A stretch of DNA of 64,000 nt from NCBI GenBank assembly GCA_017543905.1, contig JAFYFC010000036.1:1-64000 (forward strand), written 5' to 3'. The DNA is from Clostridia bacterium. Lineage in GTDB: Bacteria > Bacillota > Clostridia > Christensenellales > Aristaeellaceae. Under the pieces are notes generated by a model. That model made no database searches. It saw only the letters and a list, made by a program, of their open reading frames with translations, and was not told the DNA's origin. Shown one piece after another: positions 16,578 through 25,655 of the stretch. Positions within the stretch are counted from its first letter, which is position 1; the number at the start of each line of letters is the position of its first letter. The position numbers were made by a program, and so were the translations under genes.

Positions 16578-17724
16578 AGCAATCTGCGCGCTGCTCGCCG
16601 CGGCGCTTGTGCTGTGCCTGAGCGCATCTGCAGAGACGGCGGACTATTCCGTATACGCCAACACCGTACTCGACACAGCACAGCTTGCGGCGAAGTATTT
16701 CGTGGGGCTTGCGGACAGCACGCGCCTGCTCGGCAAGTGCACGCAGGGCTCTGAGGCGTATTCTCTCATATACGAATTCAGCAAGTGGCATTCCGTGGCC
16801 GCCGCGCGCGGACGCTTTGAAAATCTCGAGGTCAGCGATTACGCCACCGAAGGGGACGGGCGCTTTTCCTGCCGCGTTACGGGCGATTTCGTCTGCTCGT
16901 ACTATACGCGCGACGACGCTCCCTTCGCGCTGGATTACAAGCTGTATTTCGAGCTTGAGCGGGAAAAAATAAAGCTGTACGACATAAGCCTGCTTCCGAA
17001 GGACGCGGAAAGAATCAGAACAGACATCGAAACAGACGAGGACGGCATCACGCTGTACCTGCTGCGCCGCAAAACGTACAAGGCGTACGTAATGACGGTC
17101 GAGGACCCCTCGCGCCTGTACGTGGGCGTCACGAACGTGAATTTTTCGGGCGTGGGCAAAAAGCTGGAGCGCCTGATAGAGCAGTACGGCGCGATAGGCG
17201 GCATAAACGGCTGCGGCTTCGAGGACCCGAACGGAAAAGGCAACGGCGGGAATCCTTTGGGCCTGGTTATCGCGGACGGCCAGCTTCTGCGAAGGGCGAA
17301 CCCGATGTACGCGGTGGTGGGCTTCGACGCGGACAACGTACTCAGAACAGGCTATATGACCAGCGACGAGGCTGTCGCGCTGGGACTCAGGGACGCGGTG
17401 TCCTGGGGACCGCCCCTGATAATAGACGGCAAGGCGCAGCCTATCACCCGCGATCCCACCGGGCTCAATCCGCGCTCTGTCATCGGACAGGCGGCGGACG
17501 GCAGCATAATGCTCGTTACCGTCGAAGGGCGCAGACCGGACAGCCCCGGCGCGTCGTACGAGGATCTGGTCAGCCTTATGGCCGATCTCGGGGCCGTGAC
17601 CGCGTGCAATCTGGACGGCGGCCCGTCCTCGGCGATGTACCTGAACGGCAAACTCATAAACGGCGTCGAGCCGCTTACCGCAAAGCGCGGCATACCCTGC
17701 GCAATACTCATAAAGGGCAGATAA
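16567..17724 (+). CDS. Secreted phosphodiester glycosidase with an extra N-terminal domain
   Basis: This 385-residue protein starts with a signal peptide (about 1-22, ending SASA). A roughly 110-residue domain follows (about 25-135; AKYFVGLAD...EFSKWHSV...FENLEV...DYKLYFELE). The rest (about 150-385) is a NAGPA domain with NGCGFEDPNGKGNGG and CNLDGGPSSAMYLNG, close to the upstream protein. The extra domain resembles the C-terminal domain of the next gene's product; I cannot name it (an NTF2-like fold is a guess). Start overlaps the previous stop, and the next gene begins three bases after its stop. Confidence 0.83.
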   Translation: MKIKAICALLAAALVLCLSASAETADYSVYANTVLDTAQLAAKYFVGLADSTRLLGKCTQGSEAYSLIYEFSKWHSVAAARGRFENLEVSDYATEGDGRFSCRVTGDFVCSYYTRDDAPFALDYKLYFELEREKIKLYDISLLPKDAERIRTDIETDEDGITLYLLRRKTYKAYVMTVEDPSRLYVGVTNVNFSGVGKKLERLIEQYGAIGGINGCGFEDPNGKGNGGNPLGLVIADGQLLRRANPMYAVVGFDADNVLRTGYMTSDEAVALGLRDAVSWGPPLIIDGKAQPITRDPTGLNPRSVIGQAADGSIMLVTVEGRRPDSPGASYEDLVSLMADLGAVTACNLDGGPSSAMYLNGKLINGVEPLTAKRGIPCAILIKGR

Positions 17725-17727
17725 ATC

Positions 17728-18813
17728 ATGAAAAAACCGATCACTATGGACAGAATATACCGCCGGAGCATACGCTACCGCATAACGAACGCAGTTTTCG
17801 CGCTGGTGTGCGCGGGGCTGCTGGCGCTGCTTGTCGTATTTGCGGACAAATGGCTTAAGGAATACGAGCTTTCGCGTCCGATATACGCGGCGCGGGATTA
17901 TGTAAGCAGCGTGCTCGCGGGCGACTGCCGGGATTTGTACGCTTCTGAAAAAGAAACGCTTTCCGCGCTCGATACCGAGGAAATGTACGATGCGTACGTC
18001 GCCGGACAGCTTGCCTCCGGGCTGCGCCTCGACGAAACGCCGCGCAAGCTGAGCGAGGACGAGTACGAATACACTGCCCGCGCGGAGAGCGGCGAAACGC
18101 TTACCTTCAGCGTGGTCAGGACAGGCAGCACGAGGCACAACTACCCGGTCTGGTCGATAAGGAATACCGCGGCGCACTTCGCTCCCTCGAATTCAGTGAG
18201 CGTAAGGGCGCCTGAAAGCTCGAGCGTTTACGCGGGAGAGGAATTGTACCCGCTTTCAAGTGCCGTCACGCGGGATTTGCCGGGGCCGTTCAGCGGCTAT
18301 TATCCCGAGGGCGAAAGCGAGACGCGTGAATGCGTGTACGATATAACCTACAGCTTCGTCTGCCCGGAGATCAGCGTTTACGACAGGTTCGACCGCGTGC
18401 AGGAGCTCTGCGACGACGGGGGCGTGCTCACCGCGAAATACAATACCGACGAGGTATTGCTTTCTCAGTACGCCGACGCGTGCGCGGAGGCCTTCAAAAC
18501 CATATTCGGCTATACGATAGGGCTCGAGGGCTATGAAAAGGCCAAAAAGTATCTGATCGAGAACTCCACTGCCGCGTATTACATAGGCGAGTATCAGAAG
18601 TGGCAGAGCGCCAAGGTGGGCAGCGGCGCGTTCACCAATCTGGAATGCCGGGAATTCTACGAGCTTGCCGAAGACGCCTTCTGCTGCCATATTTCAGCGG
18701 ACCTGAACGCGGGCTTCAAGGACAGAAACGACACCGCCTACGCTCCGGATTACATAATGTTTTTCAGAATAACGGACGGAAAGCCGCTGGTGTACGACTT
18801 TTATCAGGTGTGA
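17728..18813 (+). CDS. Membrane protein sharing a domain with the neighbouring glycosidase
   Basis: This 361-residue protein has a basic N-terminus and one membrane helix (about 22-42); the remainder is extracytoplasmic. The C-terminal segment (about 245-361; AKKYLIENSTAAYYIGEYQKWQSA, FTNLECREFYEL, YAPDYIMFFRI, VYDFYQV) aligns with residues about 25-135 of the preceding glycosidase (FSKWHSV, FENLEV, FALDYKLYFEL, LYDISLL). The middle region (about 50-150) could be a more divergent copy. No enzyme motif is visible. It is the third gene of a tight operon and probably works with the two NAGPA proteins on the outer membrane face. Confidence 0.75.
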   Translation: MKKPITMDRIYRRSIRYRITNAVFALVCAGLLALLVVFADKWLKEYELSRPIYAARDYVSSVLAGDCRDLYASEKETLSALDTEEMYDAYVAGQLASGLRLDETPRKLSEDEYEYTARAESGETLTFSVVRTGSTRHNYPVWSIRNTAAHFAPSNSVSVRAPESSSVYAGEELYPLSSAVTRDLPGPFSGYYPEGESETRECVYDITYSFVCPEISVYDRFDRVQELCDDGGVLTAKYNTDEVLLSQYADACAEAFKTIFGYTIGLEGYEKAKKYLIENSTAAYYIGEYQKWQSAKVGSGAFTNLECREFYELAEDAFCCHISADLNAGFKDRNDTAYAPDYIMFFRITDGKPLVYDFYQV

Positions 18814-18831
18814 GGCCTTCCCGCAAACAAA

Positions 18832-18871
18832 AAACGAACGGTACGCGTGTCAGCGCGCGTACCGTTCGTTT
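18832..18871 (+). terminator. Terminator of the NAGPA operon, overlapping the convergent gene end
   Basis: AAACGAACGGTACGCG and CGCGTACCGTTCGTTT arms enclose a short loop. The 3' arm includes the last codons of the leftward dehydrogenase gene. Confidence 0.85.
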
Positions 18872-19809
18872 ATGCTCCTGTAGCCCGTATCGAAATCCAC
18901 GCGGTTCAGCAGCGGCTCGTTTTTAAGGTACCTGCACAGGTTTTTCCGGCAGATGTCGATTATCGTTTCCTCGGTCGCGCGCAGATGCCCGAAGCTTCCG
19001 CCGCTGGCGTGCGGGGAGATTATCGCGTTTTCGCACCTCCACAGCGGATGGTCTTCCGGCAGCGGTTCGGGGTCGGTCACGTCCAGCGCCGCGCCGTATA
19101 TGCGCCCTGCGTTTAACGCCTCCGCCAGCGCTGCGCAGTCTATCAGACTGCCACGTCCCACGTTCACGAGCACGGCCTCGCGCTTAAGCAGCGCGAGTCT
19201 GCGCGCGTCAAAAACCTGCTGCGTATCCCCGGTGCCGGGCAGCGCGCAGGCGATTATGTCCGCGTTCGGCAAAACGTCGTCGATGCCGCTCAGCGTCACG
19301 GCGCGCTCAAAGCCCTCGGGCAGCAGGGAGGCTTTGCGCCTGACGCCCGTCACGCGGCAGCCGAAGGGGCGGAATATCCGTTCGATTGAGCAGCCTATGT
19401 CTCCCATGCCGAGTATGAGCAGGTTTTTGCCGCGCGGGGAATACTGCCTGCCCGCGTCGCGCCATAGGGCGTTTTTCTGATTGTCGCGGAATACGTTCAG
19501 GTGCTTGTACAGGCTCAGCACCATCGCAAGCGTCCATTCGGATATGCTCTGGCCGAACGCGCCGGACGCGGTGGTCAGTATTACGCCGCGCTCGAACACG
19601 TCCCTGCGCTTTACGTATCCGTCCACGCCGGCGCTTGCGGACTGCACCCATTTGAGGCGCGGAAGCGAGAGTATCGTTTCGGGCGACGGCTGTCCGAATA
19701 TGACTTCGGCGTCCAATGCGTCGCCGTATACGAATTCCGCGCCCGCGATATCCGAAAAACGCTTTACGGTATCCTGCGGGAACGGAGGCAAAACCGCGAT
19801 TTTCGTCAT
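18850..19809 (-). CDS. D-2-hydroxyacid dehydrogenase
   Basis: This 319-residue NAD(P)-dependent 2-hydroxyacid dehydrogenase shows the nucleotide-binding motif LGMGDIGCSIERIF near residue 145 and catalytic regions VNVGRGSLIDCAALAEAL near 225 (Arg) and DPEPLPEDHPLW near 255 (Glu). The His lies in ISPHASGG near 280. The substrate is not predictable. The ATG at 19809 was chosen over a 26-codon upstream extension that lacks a ribosome site and would run into the terminator of prs. It lies downstream of prs but is separated by that terminator. Confidence 0.88.
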   Translation of the reverse strand: MTKIAVLPPFPQDTVKRFSDIAGAEFVYGDALDAEVIFGQPSPETILSLPRLKWVQSASAGVDGYVKRRDVFERGVILTTASGAFGQSISEWTLAMVLSLYKHLNVFRDNQKNALWRDAGRQYSPRGKNLLILGMGDIGCSIERIFRPFGCRVTGVRRKASLLPEGFERAVTLSGIDDVLPNADIIACALPGTGDTQQVFDARRLALLKREAVLVNVGRGSLIDCAALAEALNAGRIYGAALDVTDPEPLPEDHPLWRCENAIISPHASGGSFGHLRATEETIIDICRKNLCRYLKNEPLLNRVDFDTGYRSINERYAR

Positions 19810-19840
19810 AAGCCTGTGTCCTTCTCTGTCGTTTTCAGGT

Positions 19841-19884
19841 ATAAAAAACCGGCGCGGGCATATGACCGCAGCCGGTTTTTTTAT
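19841..19884 (-). terminator. Terminator after prs
   Basis: AAAAAACCGGC and GCCGGTTTTTTT arms give a hairpin with A and T runs on both sides. It lies directly after the prs stop and can act on either strand. Confidence 0.85.
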
Positions 19885-21080
19885 CAAATCACTTCGCCGT
19901 TTTGATACTTGTTAAGCAGGTTCACGATCCTGCCGAGGGGGTTTATCAGCTTGTCCAGCGAATGGTCGTGATTAAGCGTCGCGATAATGTAGGCCATGAA
20001 CTTGCTCATATCCGCTTCAATGAACCACGGCGCGTTTTTGACCTCGGGAGGCAGGTAGCACAGGTTCGTGCCGATCACGCCGCCAAGAGAGCCTTTTTTG
20101 TAGGCTTCGTCAAACGCCTTGATGCCGTTTGTGAAGAAGCAGAACGTGGCGGCCATGAACACGCGCCTCGCCTTGCGGCGGCGCAGATCCTTTAAAAGAT
20201 CCAGCATGCTCTCGCCGGAGGAGATTATGTCGTCGGCTACGAACACGTCTTTGTCCTTCACGCTGTCGCCCATGTATTCGTGCGCGATTATCTGGTTGCG
20301 GCCGTCCACGACCTTGGAGTAGTCGCGCCGCTTGTAGAACAGGCCCAGGTCCAGCCCCAGCACGGTGGAATAGTAGATGTTCCTCGTGATCGCGCCTTCG
20401 TCCGGGGAGATTATCATCATGTGCTGCTTGTCCAGAGTCAGGTCCTTGTGATTCCGGAGCAGGGCCTTGAGCACCTGATAGGTAGGCATGAAGTTTTCGA
20501 ACCCTGTCAGCGGTATCGCGTTCTGCACGCGGGGATCGTGCGCGTCGAAGGTGATTATGTTTTCGACGCCCATGCTCGACAGCTCCTGCAGCATCAGCGC
20601 GCAGTCCATGCTCTCGCGGCTTACGCGGCGGTGCTGGCGGCTTTCGTACAGGAAGGGCATTATAACATTTATACGGTGCGCTTTGCCGCCGATTGCGGCG
20701 ATCACGCGCTTGAGGTCCGCGTAGTGGTCGTCGGGCGACATCGGCACGGTCTGACCGTACATCTTGTAGGAAATCTGGCGGGCGGTGACGTCGCTTATTA
20801 TATACACGTCGTAGCCGCGCACGGACTGATTGATAAGCGCCTTGCCCTCGCCGGTGCCGAAGCGCGGGCATTTGCTGCTGAGGAGGAAGGTATCGAGGTT
20901 GTAGCCGGGGAAGGATACGTATTCGTCGGTCTGTTCGCCTATGCCTACGCGCCAGTTTTTGAGATACTGGTCTATCTTTTCGCTTATTGCCTCGCAGCCT
21001 GCCATGGCGATGATGCCCAGCGGTGCGACGGGGCGTGTTTCAAAAGGTATCTTGCCTGCGCCGGATAGTATTTCACTCAT
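19884..21080 (-). CDS. prs: Ribose-phosphate pyrophosphokinase (long, divergent form)
   Basis: This 398-residue PRPP synthetase is longer than the usual 310-320. It has an extra N-terminal segment (about 1-75). The core follows: SPDDHYADLKRVIAAIGG, INVIMPFLYESRQHRR near 150, and ITFDAHDPRVQNAIP. The PRPP-binding loop FVADDIISSGESMLDLL lies near 270 and replaces the classical VDDIxDTAGT form. It converts ribose-5-phosphate and ATP to PRPP for nucleotide, His and Trp synthesis. The variant loop and the N-terminal extension mark a distinct subclass. A TATAAT box (21115-21120) lies upstream on the minus strand. Confidence 0.88.
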   Translation of the reverse strand: MSEILSGAGKIPFETRPVAPLGIIAMAGCEAISEKIDQYLKNWRVGIGEQTDEYVSFPGYNLDTFLLSSKCPRFGTGEGKALINQSVRGYDVYIISDVTARQISYKMYGQTVPMSPDDHYADLKRVIAAIGGKAHRINVIMPFLYESRQHRRVSRESMDCALMLQELSSMGVENIITFDAHDPRVQNAIPLTGFENFMPTYQVLKALLRNHKDLTLDKQHMMIISPDEGAITRNIYYSTVLGLDLGLFYKRRDYSKVVDGRNQIIAHEYMGDSVKDKDVFVADDIISSGESMLDLLKDLRRRKARRVFMAATFCFFTNGIKAFDEAYKKGSLGGVIGTNLCYLPPEVKNAPWFIEADMSKFMAYIIATLNHDHSLDKLINPLGRIVNLLNKYQNGEVI

Positions 21081-21322
21081 GCTGACCGAGCTCCTTACCG
21101 TTTATTTCAAGGTAATTATAACACGCCGCCGTAAAGAATAAAGCACCGAAAGCGCGCTTCACGGCGCGCGAACGGTAAAGCTGTGTTAAACCTTGGCTAA
21201 CAAATCCCTCCAAATACGCGAAAGACGTTTTTAACCCGCGTACGCGCGCGATACGCCGTTTTTGCTTGAATTTTAACTCTTATATGTCTACAATATAAGA
21301 ATACGGTTATACGGAGGAAATA
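21081..21322. other. Divergent intergenic region between prs and lon
   Basis: This 242-base region holds the -10 of prs (21115-21120, minus strand) and the lon promoter. I see no other structure such as a CtsR or HrcA box. Confidence 0.5.
21266..21294 (+). promoter_or_regulatory. Promoter of the lon-engB-thyX-tadA operon
   Basis: TTGAAT (21266-21271), a 17-base spacer and TACAAT (21289-21294). The lon ATG is 28 bases further, after GGAGG. Confidence 0.8.
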
Positions 21323-23647
21323 ATGGCTAAGCTTGCAAAAGAATTATTCGATATGGTGCCTCTGCGCGGGATAGTGCCGTTTCCGGGCACTACCTTCCAC
21401 TTCGACGCCGGACGCAGCGAGTCTTTAGCTGCGCTCGAGCACGCGATGGGCGTGCAGGGAGATATATTTATCGTATGTCAGAGAGACCCGGACACGGACG
21501 AGCCGGATAAAAAGGACCTGTTCGATATGGGCTGCGTCGCGCGCATAAAGCAGGTAATGCCGCTGCCGGACGGAACGCTGCGCGTGCTTGTAAACGTAAA
21601 CGCGCGCGCAGTGTTAAAAAACGTGCACGAAAGCGGCGGCTACAAGACCGCGGAGATCGTGCGCGTGCCGGCTTATGCGGACGATTCGCCGCAGGGCCGG
21701 GCGGCGCTCATGATAGCTAAACAGGAATACGAGCGTTATCTTGACATAAAGGGCGAAACGGGCGGCGAGACGAAGCAGCTCCTTACAGCGATAACGGAGC
21801 CGGGGGAGTTTGCCGACAAGCTCGCCAATACCGTGATGGACTCGTTTATGAACAGGCAGCGCATACTCGAATGCGCGGACCCCGTGGAAAGGTGCATACT
21901 CGCGGGCGCGTATCTGCGCAGCGAATGCGCCAACATGAAGCTTGCCGCCGAGATACAGAAGGAAGTGCAGGCGCGGATGGACAAAAACAACCGCGAATAC
22001 TTCCTGCACGAGCAGCAGCGGGTTATAGAGGAGGAGCTCGGCGAAGGCGACGACGAGGTCGGCACGTACGAAAAGAAGCTGAAGGCGCTCGAAATGAATG
22101 CCGAAGCGCGTGAGCGCACGGAAAAGGAAATAAAGCGGCTTAAGCGCGCGACGCCCCAATCGCCCGAGGCGGCGGTCATGGAAAACTACATAGAGTACAT
22201 GCTGGAGCTTCCGTGGGGCAAATACACCAAAGAAAAAACAGACATACCGCGCGCGCGCAGGGTGCTTAACGAGGATCACTACGCGCTGGACGAGGTAAAA
22301 AAGCGCATACTCGAATTTCTCGCGGTAAGAAGCGTAAAGGAAAACCCCAAAAGCCCGATACTCTGTCTCGTGGGCGCGCCGGGCGTAGGCAAGACGTCCA
22401 TAGCCAAAAGCATAGCGCGCGCTCTCAATAGGAAATTCTGTCAGGTGGCGCTGGGCGGCGTGCACGACGAGGCGGAGCTGCGCGGTCACAGACGCACGTA
22501 CGTCGCGGCGATGCCCGGCCGCGTGATCTCGGCTATCAAGCAGTGCGGAGTCATGAACCCCGTGTTCCTGTTCGACGAGATAGACAAGATGGCGTCGGAT
22601 ATGCGCGGCGATCCCGCCAGCGCGATGCTGGAGGTGCTGGACCCGGAGCAGAACGCGCGCTTCCGCGATCATTACCTCGAGGCGCCGTTCGATTTGAGCC
22701 ATGTGCTGTTCATAACCACCGCCAATACCGCCGAGGCGATACCTAAACCGCTCTACGACCGCATGGAGGTGATCGAGGTGCCCTCGTATACGCTGGAGGA
22801 AAAGCTTCAGATCGCGAAGCGCCACCTGTGGAAGAAGCAGCTCGAAGAAAACGGAATGCCCGACGCAGAGTTAAAAATCAGCGACGGCGCGATAAAGGAC
22901 ATAATCGAGGGCTATACCGCCGAAGCGGGCGTCAGGAACCTCGAACGCGTGCTCGGACGCATAATCAGAAAAGTCACCGTGGAGCGGCTCGAACAACCCG
23001 ATAAGGACAGAACGCCGCTGCGCATAAAGCCGGATATGCTTGTAAAGTATCTGGGCGCGCCGAAGTATTCAAGACCTGAGACCGACAAGGCGCCGGAGGT
23101 GGGCGCGGTGAACGGGCTGGCGTGGACGAGCGTGGGCGGCGTGGTAATGCCCATCGAGGTCGCCGTTATGCCGGGCAGCGGCAATTTGGAGCTGACCGGC
23201 TCGCTGGGAGACGTGATGAAGGAATCCGCGCGCACCGCGCTTACATTCGTTCGCAAGCATATGGGCGAGGACGGCATAACCGAGGAATTCAGAAAGTCCC
23301 ACGACATACACGTGCACGTACCGGAGGGAGCTACGCCGAAGGACGGCCCGAGCGCGGGCATCGCGATCGCGTGCGCGATCTATTCGGCGCTCACGGGGCT
23401 CGAAGCGCGGCAGGACGTGGCGATGACAGGCGAAATATCCCTGCGCGGCAAGGCGCTGCCCATAGGAGGAGTAAAGGAAAAGCTGCTCGCGGCGTACAGA
23501 CTGGGCATAAAGAACGTGCTGCTGCCCAAGGACAATATAAAAGACCTTGAGAACATCCCGAAGGATATACTCGGCGATATGAACGTGGTGCCCGTGTCAG
23601 CCGCGATGGACGCGCTCAGGTACGTGCTCCCGGCAAAGAGGGCGTAA
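21323..23647 (+). CDS. lon: ATP-dependent protease Lon
   Basis: This 774-residue LonA has three parts. The N-terminal substrate-binding domain begins LFDMVPLRGIVPFPGTTFHFD. The AAA+ domain has Walker A GAPGVGKTSIAKSIA near residue 355 and Walker B VFLFDEIDK near 420. The C-terminal protease domain carries the Ser in PKDGPSAGIAIACA near 677 and the catalytic Lys in GGVKEKLLAAYR near 720. It degrades misfolded and regulatory proteins in the cytoplasm. It heads a six-gene rightward operon; engB begins three bases after its stop, a common pairing. Confidence 0.98.
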   Translation: MAKLAKELFDMVPLRGIVPFPGTTFHFDAGRSESLAALEHAMGVQGDIFIVCQRDPDTDEPDKKDLFDMGCVARIKQVMPLPDGTLRVLVNVNARAVLKNVHESGGYKTAEIVRVPAYADDSPQGRAALMIAKQEYERYLDIKGETGGETKQLLTAITEPGEFADKLANTVMDSFMNRQRILECADPVERCILAGAYLRSECANMKLAAEIQKEVQARMDKNNREYFLHEQQRVIEEELGEGDDEVGTYEKKLKALEMNAEARERTEKEIKRLKRATPQSPEAAVMENYIEYMLELPWGKYTKEKTDIPRARRVLNEDHYALDEVKKRILEFLAVRSVKENPKSPILCLVGAPGVGKTSIAKSIARALNRKFCQVALGGVHDEAELRGHRRTYVAAMPGRVISAIKQCGVMNPVFLFDEIDKMASDMRGDPASAMLEVLDPEQNARFRDHYLEAPFDLSHVLFITTANTAEAIPKPLYDRMEVIEVPSYTLEEKLQIAKRHLWKKQLEENGMPDAELKISDGAIKDIIEGYTAEAGVRNLERVLGRIIRKVTVERLEQPDKDRTPLRIKPDMLVKYLGAPKYSRPETDKAPEVGAVNGLAWTSVGGVVMPIEVAVMPGSGNLELTGSLGDVMKESARTALTFVRKHMGEDGITEEFRKSHDIHVHVPEGATPKDGPSAGIAIACAIYSALTGLEARQDVAMTGEISLRGKALPIGGVKEKLLAAYRLGIKNVLLPKDNIKDLENIPKDILGDMNVVPVSAAMDALRYVLPAKRA

Positions 23648-23649
23648 GC

Positions 23650-24342
23650 ATGCGCATAACGAAGGCGGAATTTATAACCTCGCTGAATAAATACGGCGCT
23701 TTTCCGGGCCGCGGACAGCCAGAGATCGCGCTGGCGGGGCGTTCGAACGTAGGCAAGTCCTCGCTTATAAACGCCTTGTGCCGCAACAGCCGTCTTGCGC
23801 ACACGTCGTCTGAGCCCGGCAAAACGCGCATGATAAACATATACCGCGTGCGGGCCGCCGGCGAAGGCGGGAGCGCGCGTACGGAAGAGTTTTTTCTGAC
23901 GGATTTGCCCGGCTACGGCTTCGCGCGGGCGTCGGGCGACGAGAGACGGCGCTGGCAGGGGATGATAGAGGGATACCTCACGGGCAGCGACAAACTGGTA
24001 TACGCGCTGCTGCTTGTGGACAGCCGGCACGAGCCCACTGACGACGACCGGCAGATGGCGGAATACCTGCGCGGGATCGGGCTGCCGTTCTGCGCGGTCG
24101 CCACTAAAACGGACAAGCTCAGCAAGGCGCAGCTTAGCAGAAGCCTGCCGCTTATATACAGAAAGCTCGTAATACAGCCCTGGCAGCTTGTCACATGGTC
24201 GAGCGAGACCGGTGCGGGCAGAGACAAGCTGCTCAGCACGCTCGAAAGCGTGCTGCATCCCGCCAAGGCGCAGGACGACGGCATAATACTGCCCGAGGGG
24301 CTTACGTTCGAGGACGGGCCCGTGACGGAAACGGAGGATTGA
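23650..24342 (+). CDS. engB: Ribosome biogenesis GTP-binding protein EngB/YsxC
   Basis: This 230-residue TRAFAC GTPase has the P-loop GRSNVGKSSLINAL near residue 31, the switch region KTRMINIYRV, DLPGYGFA near 86 and the base-recognition TKTDKLS near 157. It acts in 50S subunit assembly. The protein is slightly longer than the usual 195-200 residues because of an insertion (GEGGSARTEEF) and a C-terminal tail. It is in lon-engB order. Confidence 0.96.
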   Translation: MRITKAEFITSLNKYGAFPGRGQPEIALAGRSNVGKSSLINALCRNSRLAHTSSEPGKTRMINIYRVRAAGEGGSARTEEFFLTDLPGYGFARASGDERRRWQGMIEGYLTGSDKLVYALLLVDSRHEPTDDDRQMAEYLRGIGLPFCAVATKTDKLSKAQLSRSLPLIYRKLVIQPWQLVTWSSETGAGRDKLLSTLESVLHPAKAQDDGIILPEGLTFEDGPVTETED

Positions 24343-24347
24343 AGCAG

Positions 24348-25655
24348 ATGCAGTATGGAAGCGCCCAAATAGTATCGTTCGGAGAGGGCGGCATATCCGC
24401 AAGCGCGGCGGCGTCCCGCATCAGTACGGGCGCGGGCACTGCGCTGGACGCCTTTTCAAAGAGCGTCAGCCGCGACAGGGATATCAAGCTGATAGGCAAG
24501 GTGCTCTCCTCCGGCCACAATACCGTGATAGAGCACGCGTACTTCACGGTGGCGTTCAACGATGTAAGCGTGCTTACCGAGCAGCTTATGATAGAGCACC
24601 GCCTCGCGGCGTATACGGTAAAATCGAGAAGATACGTCGATTTCACGGGCGCGGGCTACGTGATACCGGCTCTTGCGCCGGAAAAGGAAAGCGCGTACAG
24701 GACGCATATGGATTATCTCTTCGGCGTGTACACGAAGCTGCTCGAGCTCGGCGTGCCGCGCGAGGACGCCAGGTTCGTGCTGCCGTACTGCTTCCGCAGC
24801 AATTTCATAATGAGCGTGAACGCGCGGGAGCTCGCGCACATAATCCGCCAGATGACCGAAGGACGGCTGAGCCTGTATCCGGAGATAAAGCTGCTGGGCG
24901 AAGAGCTCGCCCGCCAGCTCGACGCGCTGTTCCCGGGTGTAAGCGGCGCGGACGTAAAACGCACGGGAGAGCCGGAAAAGCTGCCCGTTATAAAGCGGGT
25001 CGGCGCGCCCGTGCCCGCAAGGCAGGAAACGAGTATAGTGCACGCTCCCGCGGACGCGGAAAAGCTGCTTAAGACAGCGCTCGAATTCAGCGGCCGCGCA
25101 GACGTTAAATACAGTCAGCTTATAAGAAGCGAGCGGCCGCGCGAATTGGAAATGCTTAATTACGTATTCAGAGTAAAGGACGTGTCGCTGGCGTGCGTCA
25201 CGCACTTTACGCGCCACCGCATCCAATCGCTGTACGTGCCCGCGCCTGTCTGCGCGCTTACGAAAAACGCTTACGTGCTGCCGGAAAGCATAAGCTCGAA
25301 GCCGGAGGCGCTCGCTCTGTACGCAGAGGCGTTCGAAAGCAACGCGCGCGCGGCGGCCGGATTTACAGACGACACTGCACTTTTGTCGTATTTCGCCCTT
25401 GCGGGTAACACGGTGGACATCATGTTCGGCATGAACGCGCGGGAGCTTCTGCACTTTTTAAGACTGCGCACCTGCACGCGCGCGCAGTGGGAGATACGGG
25501 ACGCCTCAAATGATATGCTCAGGCTGCTCAGAGGCGATTTCCCAGCGCTGTTTGCCTGCTACGGGCCGAGCTGCGCGGTGCTCACCTACTGCCCGGAGGG
25601 CAGGCTGAGCTGCGGCCGCATACAGAAGACGGAGGACGCTCCAAATGGAAAATAA
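24348..25655 (+). CDS. thyX: Tandem-duplicated FAD-dependent thymidylate synthase (ThyX)
   Basis: This 435-residue protein has two ThyX-like halves (about 1-215 and 230-435); the usual ThyX is about 220-250. The ThyX motif RHRxxSxNExSxRY has split. The first half keeps the SRRY end but has EHR (EHRLAAYTVKSRRY, 83-96). The second keeps RHRxxS (RHRIQS, 289-294) but not the SxRY end. The dUMP-binding LRLRTCTRAQWEIR is intact only in the second half (371-384). ThyX makes dTMP from dUMP using FAD and methylene-THF. The ATG at 24348 lies six bases after engB; its end overlaps the next gene by 11 bases. Confidence 0.88.
   Translation: MQYGSAQIVSFGEGGISASAAASRISTGAGTALDAFSKSVSRDRDIKLIGKVLSSGHNTVIEHAYFTVAFNDVSVLTEQLMIEHRLAAYTVKSRRYVDFTGAGYVIPALAPEKESAYRTHMDYLFGVYTKLLELGVPREDARFVLPYCFRSNFIMSVNARELAHIIRQMTEGRLSLYPEIKLLGEELARQLDALFPGVSGADVKRTGEPEKLPVIKRVGAPVPARQETSIVHAPADAEKLLKTALEFSGRADVKYSQLIRSERPRELEMLNYVFRVKDVSLACVTHFTRHRIQSLYVPAPVCALTKNAYVLPESISSKPEALALYAEAFESNARAAAGFTDDTALLSYFALAGNTVDIMFGMNARELLHFLRLRTCTRAQWEIRDASNDMLRLLRGDFPALFACYGPSCAVLTYCPEGRLSCGRIQKTEDAPNGK

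Noticed and set aside
16516..18177. 553-codon open frame antisense to the NAGPA operon
   Set aside because: The opposite strand carries clear protein families with signal peptide, motifs and overlapping starts; this frame has no recognisable product.
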